The translations under genes were made by a program, and so were the position numbers. Source: Bacteroidota bacterium (GTDB taxonomy: Bacteria > Bacteroidota > Bacteroidia > Chitinophagales > Chitinophagaceae). Taken from it: a stretch of 6,423 nt of DNA. The stretch spans positions 1 through 6,423 of the forward strand of contig JAEVZP010000188.1 in the NCBI GenBank assembly GCA_023392185.1, in the 5' to 3' direction. The notes beneath the pieces are model-generated. The model did no database searches, was not told where the DNA came from, and saw only the letters and a list, made by a program, of their open reading frames with translations. Below are positions 1 to 5,079 of the stretch, piece by piece (positions within the stretch are counted from its first letter, which is position 1; each line of letters starts with the position of its first letter).

Positions 1-406
1 AGTGACCGGGCGCGAGTAGTACCTTCAGCGTGTGCGCGCCGAGGCGCAGCGGCAGTTCTTCAGACAGGTGTTGGGTGACCACCGGCGGCGTGAAAGACCC
101 AATGCCAAACAGCACGGCGCTGGCACCCGCGCCCATGAGCACCGGTGTATCGAGCGGATGGAGGGCAAAGGGAATATTGTACTTTTCGGTGAGCGCCGGA
201 ATGCCCAGGATATGATCGATATGGGCGTGGGTATTGAAGACGGCAAGAGGCTTTAAACCCTGTGTTTCGATCGCGCTGATGAGCTGCGCCACTTCGCGCG
301 CGTTCGACATGCCGGGATCTATAATCCAGCAGTTTTTATCGGTATCGGAAAGTAAATACGTGTTCTCAGCAAAGGGGCCGAAGGTGAAGGCCTGAATTTG
401 TAACAT
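1..406 (-). CDS. MBL-fold metallo-hydrolase (glyoxalase II-like), C-terminus outside window
   Basis: This is a metallo-beta-lactamase-fold hydrolase, probably a cytoplasmic thioesterase-type enzyme related to glyoxalase II (YcbL/GloB-like); the substrate cannot be told from the sequence. Translating from the ATG at 406-404 gives 135 residues before the window ends. The opening MLQIQAFTFGPFAENTYLL and the WIIDPG strand (residues 27-32) are typical of the family. The metal-binding HxHxDH motif is intact as THAHIDH (His60, His62, Asp64, His65). The next ligand motif, APGH with His135, is the last codon in the window. Family members are usually about 210 residues, so roughly the last third is missing because of the window edge, not truncation. 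There is no signal peptide. The gene is divergent from the large outer-membrane gene, with 85 bp between start codons and no clear Shine-Dalgarno. The family call is firm; the reaction is not. Confidence 0.93.
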   Translation of the reverse strand, partial: MLQIQAFTFGPFAENTYLLSDTDKNCWIIDPGMSNAREVAQLISAIETQGLKPLAVFNTHAHIDHILGIPALTEKYNIPFALHPLDTPVLMGAGASAVLFGIGSFTPPVVTQHLSEELPLRLGAHTLKVLLAPGH

Positions 407-491
407 AAAGCTCTAAAGTTTGGGCAGTAATTTTAGAATCGCAAGTCGCCATCGCAACCCGGCCTCCTTTTCCTGCGTTATTTCTGTAGTT
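407..491. other. Divergent intergenic region, no recognisable promoter
   Basis: This 85-bp gap must hold the start signals of both the MBL hydrolase (minus) and the large outer-membrane protein (plus). No good match to the Bacteroidota promoter pattern (TTTG or TTG, then about 19-21 bp, then TAnnTTTG) was found. The nearest -7 look-alikes are TAATTTTA at 428-435 and TATTTCTG at 479-486, each with one mismatch and no upstream partner at suitable spacing. Neither start codon is preceded by a Shine-Dalgarno sequence, which is normal in this phylum. Confidence 0.4.
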
Positions 492-3400
492 ATGATGAAT
501 CGAAACAGGTCTTTGCCTGCCTTTCTCAACAGCATACTCGTCCTGGCGGCGCTGTGGGCGGTGAGCGGCACAACCGCATTGTATGCCCAGACCAACACCG
601 AGGTGTTTGGCCAGAACCGGGTGCAATATCGCAATTTTGAGTGGCGCTTTTTCGATACCGAGCATTTTCGGATCTACCACTACGACCGTTCCGGGCGCAG
701 CCTCGCCCGCTACGTGGCCGAGCAGGCCGAAAACGATATCAGTGCGGTAGAAAAAAAGCTCGAAGGCCGATTCCCGAAGCGTTTCAATATTATTCTGTAC
801 AACCAATACGATGAATACCGGCAAAGCAACACCGGCCTGCGCTGGGAATCGGAACTGCGCGACGTGCCCACCGGTACCGTCAATCTCGTAGGCGATCAGC
901 TGGTAGTGTATTTTACCGGTGTGCACACCGACCTGCGCCGGCAACTGCGCCTGGGCATGGGCCGGGTGGTGATGGAGCGGATGCTTTTCGGCCAGTCGGC
1001 GCGCGAGATGATCAAAAACTACGTGAACCTGAACCTGGCACCCTGGGTAACGGAAGGCTTTATTTCTTATATTATCGACGGCTGGAACACTGAAGCAGAT
1101 GCGGCCTGGAAAGCCATAACGGCAGCGCAGGTGCAGCCCAATTTTTACCTCCTGGCCGAGACGCAGCCCGAAATTGCCGGAAAAGCGTTCTGGAAATGGA
1201 TTTCCGACACCAAAGGCCCGCGCGAGATGAAAAATCTGCTGCACATGATGCGCGTCCGCGGCTCGGCCAACGGCGGTATCAAAGCCTTTATGGGCATCAA
1301 AGAGCGGGCGGCAGGCGACTCGATGCTGCACTATTTCCGGGAACAGTATGCGGCAGACTCGCTCCGGCAACACATTCCCCAAAAAGCAACCCGCATTGCA
1401 GTGGTAAAACGCCCCGGCGACGGGGCTGTCATCCGCGACATCAAAGTATCGCCCAACGGCCGTGATATTGCTTATACGCGCTGGAAAAAAGGCGTTTTTG
1501 AAGTGGTGCTGCAACGCGTTTCGGGCCAATCCACCGCATCGGCGATTATTTCCAGCGGGCAGCACGACTATAATGAGCGCCGCCCCGATCCGGATTATCC
1601 CCTCCTGAGCTGGAGCAATGATGGGTTTAACCTGGCGATCCTGTACCGCGACGGCCGCAAAACGCGCCTGCGCATCTACAACGCCCTCAAAGGCCGGATT
1701 CAGAATGTGAAGGTGCCCGAAAACCGCTTCGACCGGGTGCTGGGGATGACTTTCGTGGAAGACAATACCAGGCTGGTGTTCTCAGCGATCCGGAAAAGCC
1801 AGACCGACCTCTATGATTTCCGGATTCGCGGCTCGCGTCTGACACCTATCACCGATGATGTGTGGGATGATATTCAGCCCTGGTATGTAAGCGGTGGTTT
1901 CCGGAAAGGACTGGCTTTTTTGTCCAACCGGCCTGCGCCCAACCTCGAAGTGCCGGCAGAGGTGAACGTGCTGCCCACCGGCCCGATGAACGCGTTTTTC
2001 TACAACACCACAACCGAAAGTCCGGAGCTGACGCAGCTGAGCAACAGCCAGCGGGGCGAAACCATCAGCCAGCCGATCCAGTATGGCTCCGATCATTTTG
2101 CGTATCTCGACGACAGCACCGGCATTCGCAATCAGTATGTGTCTGTTTTTGGCCGCGACGTGCGCAACCGGGATTCGGCATATGGGCTGGCCGTTACCAA
2201 CCTGCCGCAAAGCATTCTCTATCATCAATATACGCCGGCCAACGACCGCGTGATGTATGTGCTGGAAGACGCAGAAGGCTACTCGGTGTATCAGCAGGGA
2301 CTGAAAATTCCACAGGTGAATGCTCCGGTGGCCGAGCCGCAGATTTCCCGCCTGCGCCAGAAAGAACTCGATGCCCGCGCGGCAGAAGCCAGATCCTCCG
2401 GACCGTTTGCAGCCCCGAAGCCGGCCACCGACAGCAGCGTACGCCCGGCACCGCCCCGGCAGGTCTATCAGTCAGAATTTGGTCCGGATACCGCCGTGCA
2501 GGCTTATATCACCACCGCCACCGGCCGGCGCATCGACACGAGCGTGCTCCTAGATCCATCTATCAAAGACAGCACCTACCTGAAGCTGCGGGCGCAGCCC
2601 TACCGCCTTTCTTTTAAGCCTGATTTCTTTTCGGCGCGGCTCGATAACACCATTCTTTTTACCCGCTACCAGAGCGTGGCTACGCATGGCGTAGGTTTTA
2701 ATGCGCCCAGCCTGGGTGGCCTGATCACGATCAGTCTTAACGATGCGCTGGAAAACCACCGTTTTACCGGTGGCGTGCGCCTGCCGGCCAACCTGAAAGG
2801 CGGCACCTATTTCCTGCAATACGAAAACTTTACCCGCCGCTGGGACTGGAGCCTCCTGGCCTACCGCGACGGCAATACCTATCAAACGCCGGTCGGTTTT
2901 TATGATCAGCGGGGCCGCTTTCTGTTTGCCCGCAACGAGGTATCGCGCAATGTGAGTTATCTGTTTCAGGGAACGGCTTCGTATCCGTTTGACCGCGTGC
3001 GGCGCGTGAGCCTTACCGGCGGGGTGCGCCTCGACCGCCTCGACTGGAAGGCGCAGGACAGCATTAGCCTTAAATACCTGCCCGATCAGCGCAGCAACTG
3101 GATTGTGAGCCGCGCAGAATATGTGTTTGACAACAGCATTATGCCGGGCCTCAACGTGCGGCGCGGCATGCGCTACAAGGTCTATGCAGAAGGGCTGCTG
3201 GGATTGAGCAAGGAAAACAAAGGCACGATGTACAATATCGGGTTTGACGTGCGGCATTATCAGCCCTTGTACCGGCAACTGACGCTGGCTTCGCGGCTCG
3301 CCGGGGCACATTCCGGCGGCAAGCAAAAGATTTTGTATTTCCTGGGTGGGGTGGACAACTGGCTTTTTGCCAAAAACGCCTCCGGCGTGGGCATTGGTCA

Positions 3401-3824
3401 GGAATCTTATGCCTTTCAGGCCCTGGCAACCAACCTGCGCGGCTATGAGCGCTCGGCGCGCAACGGCAACTCTTATGCAGTCCTGAATGAAGAAGTGCGC
3501 CTGCCGGTGTGGAACACGCTGGTGAAGCGACCCGTGAAAAGCTCGTTGCTGCAAAACCTGCAAATGGTGGCTTTTGCGGATGTGGGCGCTGCCTGGAACG
3601 GCTTGTTCCCGACGGGCGAAAACATGGACCGGCCCATTTATGCGCAGTCTTTCAATAATCCGGTAACGCTTATCCTCGATAATCCCGGCAATGGCCTTGC
3701 AGTTGGCTACGGCCTCGGGATGCGCACCACGCTACTCGGCTATTTCGTTCGTGCCGATGCGGCCTGGAATATTGAAGGCATCCGCAAGCCGATCTGGTAT
3801 TTGTCGTTTGGAACCGACTTCTAA
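492..3824 (+). CDS. Outer-membrane protein: peptidase-like domain + TolB-like propeller + Omp85-type barrel
   Basis: This is a 1110-residue exported protein. I chose ATG 492 (or the adjacent ATG 495) because a signal peptide follows directly: hydrophobic core about 12-28, likely cleavage after ALYA (Ala32). The frame is open back to a TTG at 420, but that start would put 24 extra residues before the signal. Domains: residues about 45-200 resemble a gluzincin/peptidase-MA-like domain, with PWVTEG (Glu188) at the third-zinc-ligand position but RLGMG (153-157) where HExxH would be expected, so it is probably not catalytic. Residues about 312-602 contain six PD40/TolB-like blades, for example IKVSPNGRDIAYTR (317-330). 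Residues about 603-705 are a Pro/Ala-rich linker. Residues about 705-1110 form a predicted beta-barrel with the Omp85 lid-loop signature NLRGYERS (981-988), later ExRLP (1000-1005), and a terminal aromatic, LSFGTDF. No POTRA domains are visible. The protein probably sits in the outer membrane with the propeller in the periplasm; its function is unknown. Confidence 0.92.
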   Translation: MMNRNRSLPAFLNSILVLAALWAVSGTTALYAQTNTEVFGQNRVQYRNFEWRFFDTEHFRIYHYDRSGRSLARYVAEQAENDISAVEKKLEGRFPKRFNIILYNQYDEYRQSNTGLRWESELRDVPTGTVNLVGDQLVVYFTGVHTDLRRQLRLGMGRVVMERMLFGQSAREMIKNYVNLNLAPWVTEGFISYIIDGWNTEADAAWKAITAAQVQPNFYLLAETQPEIAGKAFWKWISDTKGPREMKNLLHMMRVRGSANGGIKAFMGIKERAAGDSMLHYFREQYAADSLRQHIPQKATRIAVVKRPGDGAVIRDIKVSPNGRDIAYTRWKKGVFEVVLQRVSGQSTASAIISSGQHDYNERRPDPDYPLLSWSNDGFNLAILYRDGRKTRLRIYNALKGRIQNVKVPENRFDRVLGMTFVEDNTRLVFSAIRKSQTDLYDFRIRGSRLTPITDDVWDDIQPWYVSGGFRKGLAFLSNRPAPNLEVPAEVNVLPTGPMNAFFYNTTTESPELTQLSNSQRGETISQPIQYGSDHFAYLDDSTGIRNQYVSVFGRDVRNRDSAYGLAVTNLPQSILYHQYTPANDRVMYVLEDAEGYSVYQQGLKIPQVNAPVAEPQISRLRQKELDARAAEARSSGPFAAPKPATDSSVRPAPPRQVYQSEFGPDTAVQAYITTATGRRIDTSVLLDPSIKDSTYLKLRAQPYRLSFKPDFFSARLDNTILFTRYQSVATHGVGFNAPSLGGLITISLNDALENHRFTGGVRLPANLKGGTYFLQYENFTRRWDWSLLAYRDGNTYQTPVGFYDQRGRFLFARNEVSRNVSYLFQGTASYPFDRVRRVSLTGGVRLDRLDWKAQDSISLKYLPDQRSNWIVSRAEYVFDNSIMPGLNVRRGMRYKVYAEGLLGLSKENKGTMYNIGFDVRHYQPLYRQLTLASRLAGAHSGGKQKILYFLGGVDNWLFAKNASGVGIGQESYAFQALATNLRGYERSARNGNSYAVLNEEVRLPVWNTLVKRPVKSSLLQNLQMVAFADVGAAWNGLFPTGENMDRPIYAQSFNNPVTLILDNPGNGLAVGYGLGMRTTLLGYFVRADAAWNIEGIRKPIWYLSFGTDF

Positions 3825-3833
3825 AGCTTCGTT

Positions 3834-3896
3834 GTTGGAGCCTTCGGCGTTGGAACTTCGTGTTGGAGTTTCACGTTGGAGCCTTCGGCGTTGGAA
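3834..3896 (+). repeat. Tandem GTTGGA-spaced mini-palindrome array, plus-orientation cluster
   Basis: Five GTTGGA hexamers lie at 3834, 3849, 3862, 3875 and 3890. The first four are each followed by a small perfect palindrome with a TTC loop: GCC-TTC-GGC (3840-3848), AC-TTC-GT (3855-3861), GT-TTC-AC (3868-3874) and GCC-TTC-GGC (3881-3889). The period is therefore 13-15 bp. A 22-bp stretch, 3834-3855, recurs exactly at 3875-3896. More degenerate units may continue to about 3916, including GTTGAA followed by GC-TAT-GC. The array starts 10 bp after the stop codon of the large outer-membrane gene and does not enter it. Confidence 0.85.
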
Positions 3897-4008
3897 ACGT
3901 TGAAGCTATGCGTTGATAATATTAGAGTTTCATCTTGAAAGTATTGAAAATCCAGAGAGGATTGAATTTATTAGCAGAAAATGCCAATACTATTGTGCAG
4001 TATCTAAC

Positions 4009-4057
4009 GCCACGAAGTGGCTCCAACACGAAGTTCCAACGCCCAAGGGGCTCCAAC
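4009..4057 (-). repeat. GTTGGA-spaced mini-palindrome array, minus-orientation cluster
   Basis: This is the same repeat family as at 3834-3896 but inverted. Read on the minus strand, three GTTGGA hexamers (complements of 4052-4057, 4035-4040 and 4022-4027) are each followed by a palindrome: GCCC-CTT-GGGC (4051-4041), AC-TTC-GT (4034-4028) and GCCAC-TTC-GTGGC (4021-4009). A diverged GTTAGA then precedes a stem ATACT/AGTAT with a 7-base loop (about 4003-3987). Stem length and sequence vary between units, yet the two arms always match. Confidence 0.82.
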
Positions 4058-4058
4058 C

Positions 4059-4093
4059 CTCTTTGTTATGAGGCACTGCCTCACAACAAAGAG
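4059..4093 (-). repeat. 16-bp stem, 3-base loop hairpin overlapping the amidase stop codon
   Basis: Bases 4059-4074 pair with 4078-4093 around the loop 4075-4077. The only imperfect position (4068 with 4084) is A-C in plus-strand RNA but G-U in minus-strand RNA, so a minus-strand transcript forms an uninterrupted 16-bp stem. The 5' arm on the minus strand contains the last codons and TGA stop (4083-4081) of the omega-amidase gene. No T-run follows the stem in either direction, so it is not a canonical intrinsic terminator. It could still stop transcription or protect the 3' end of the mRNA. It lies one base from the minus-orientation palindrome cluster and may belong to the same array. Confidence 0.8.
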
Positions 4094-4869
4094 AACCCAT
4101 CCGCATCCCGCAAAAACGGAAACTGATCCCGGAAATCGCGGAGCATCTGGAAATCTAAAAGAAGGGAATGAACCTGTGGCGCGCTGCCCGCTTCCCACAT
4201 CGGCAGGCCGTCGGGGCCCAGCACCACGCTGTCGCCGCTGTGCTCCAGCCCATTGGCGTCCGTTCCCGTGCGGTTGAGGCCGATAACATAGGACTGGTTT
4301 TCGATGGCGCGGGCGGGCAAGAGGGTTTTCCAGGCGTGGGCGCGGCGGGCGGGCCACGAAGCGACGTAGAGGAGCACATCGTATTGGGCATCGCCGGGCA
4401 CATTGCGGCTCCAGACGGGAAAGCGCAGGTCGTAGCAGATTTGCAAACAGATTTTCCAGCCCATGACCTGCACAATCACGCGGCGATCGCCGGCTTCGAA
4501 GTGCTGGTCTTCGCCGCCGTAGGCAAAACGGTGGCGCTTGTCATAGAAATGGAAGGTGCCGTCGGGCTGCATCCACACCAGACGGTTATACACCCGGTCT
4601 TCTTCCCGGATCATCACCGAGCCGCCGAGAATGCAGCGGTAGCGACGGGCTACGGCGCGCATCCATTCCACCGTCTCATCCTCCATGGTTTGGGCCAGCG
4701 CTGTGTTCATGCTAAAACCGGTGGCAAACAATTCCGGAAGCAAAACGATGTGAAGCGGGTACCGGGCTGCCTCTTCGGCAATCATGCGCTCGTATTGAGC
4801 ATAGTTTCCGGTGGGATTTTCCCACAAAACATCGGGTTGCAAAAGGGTGAAGCGAAGGGGGGCAGGCAT
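4081..4869 (-). CDS. Omega-amidase, nitrilase superfamily (YafV/NIT2-like)
   Basis: This is a complete 262-residue carbon-nitrogen hydrolase. The catalytic triad is visible: Glu46 in LLPELFATGFSM, Lys111 in FYDKRHRF and Cys145 in LQICYDLRFPVW. A further conserved acidic site is Glu120 in YGGEDQHF. These motifs, the length and the ending FPFLRDADGF match the YafV/NIT2 branch. That branch is known to deamidate alpha-ketoglutaramate and alpha-ketosuccinamate to 2-oxoglutarate and oxaloacetate, which clears products of glutamine and asparagine transamination, including that of methionine salvage. There is no signal peptide, so the enzyme is cytoplasmic. The ATG at 4869-4867 places the first strand (LRFTLLQPDV) near the N-terminus, as expected, and no Shine-Dalgarno precedes it. 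The gene converges with the large outer-membrane gene and its stop codon lies inside a long hairpin. The family call is firm; the exact substrate is inferred from the family. Confidence 0.93.
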   Translation of the reverse strand: MPAPLRFTLLQPDVLWENPTGNYAQYERMIAEEAARYPLHIVLLPELFATGFSMNTALAQTMEDETVEWMRAVARRYRCILGGSVMIREEDRVYNRLVWMQPDGTFHFYDKRHRFAYGGEDQHFEAGDRRVIVQVMGWKICLQICYDLRFPVWSRNVPGDAQYDVLLYVASWPARRAHAWKTLLPARAIENQSYVIGLNRTGTDANGLEHSGDSVVLGPDGLPMWEAGSAPQVHSLLLDFQMLRDFRDQFPFLRDADGFSLL

Positions 4870-5079
4870 AAAAGAAAGGGGTTTGGGGGCTCAATTTCCG
4901 GAAAAATGGAGAAGGTAGGCACTTCCCGCAACTATAACTAACCTTATATTTACATATCTGTCCGGTTCATAAAGTTTGCGAATAAAGTCTATTCAGCAAT
5001 TCGGGAACACCCACTTTTTGGAATCCACCGCCTCTCTTGTATTCAGGAAAAGGGCTTATGTTCTTAACCAATTACCCAA
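4870..5079. other. Divergent intergenic region between amidase and secreted repeat protein
   Basis: This 210-bp gap is more AT-rich than the amidase gene and should contain both start regions. The best -7-like strings are TATATTTA at 4945-4952 (plus) and TATAGTTG at 4936-4929 (minus), each one mismatch from TAnnTTTG, but neither has a TTTG or TTG partner at the usual distance. No RNA gene, terminator or short coding sequence could be supported. Confidence 0.4.

Larger units (their letters stand above)
3834..4057. repeat. Inverted repeat pair around an AT-rich core (MITE-like layout)
   Basis: The 23 bases 3846-3868 are exactly reverse-complementary to 4021-4043. With a 2-base gap and one mismatch the match extends outward to 3834-3868 against 4021-4057. 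The inner 152 bases include an AT-rich stretch (about 3907-4006) unlike the GC-rich genes on either side, with no credible coding sequence. The layout resembles a small non-autonomous element, but I see no convincing target-site duplication outside the arms. It lies between two convergent genes, so each arm would be transcribed by read-through from the nearer gene. Confidence 0.8.

Noticed and set aside
420..491. Upstream extension of the large gene to a TTG start
   Set aside because: It would place 24 residues with no export character before a clean signal peptide that begins at ATG 492/495.
366..1565. 399-residue open frame on the minus strand
   Set aside because: It lies antisense to the well-supported signal peptide and peptidase-like region of the large gene and overlaps the MBL start. 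Its Ala/His/Pro/Arg-rich translation has no recognisable domain.
2550..3563. 337-residue open frame on the minus strand
   Set aside because: It mirrors the barrel region of the large gene. The translation shows no domain or signal, and GC-rich coding bias commonly leaves the antisense frame open.
3828..4057. CRISPR array
   Set aside because: Units are only 13-19 bp with 6-bp constant parts, there are no spacers of uniform length, the clusters are in opposite orientation, and no cas gene is present.
3935..4126. 63-residue open frame in the intergenic repeat region
   Set aside because: It starts with TTG, runs through the inverted palindrome cluster and hairpin, and ends inside the amidase on the opposite strand. 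It has no domain or start signal.
4811..4825. GTGGGA-TTT-TCCCAC hairpin
   Set aside because: It lies inside the amidase coding sequence (ENPTG region), has no T-run or neighbouring repeat, and is probably incidental.
4168..4941. 257-residue open frame on the plus strand
   Set aside because: It is antisense to the omega-amidase, whose catalytic residues are all in the minus-strand frame.
4970..4978. TAAAGTTTG, also present at 414-422, as a shared promoter element
   Set aside because: The spacing within the box is one base longer than TAnnTTTG, and no TTTG partner lies at the right distance in either place. A shared 9-mer is weak evidence.
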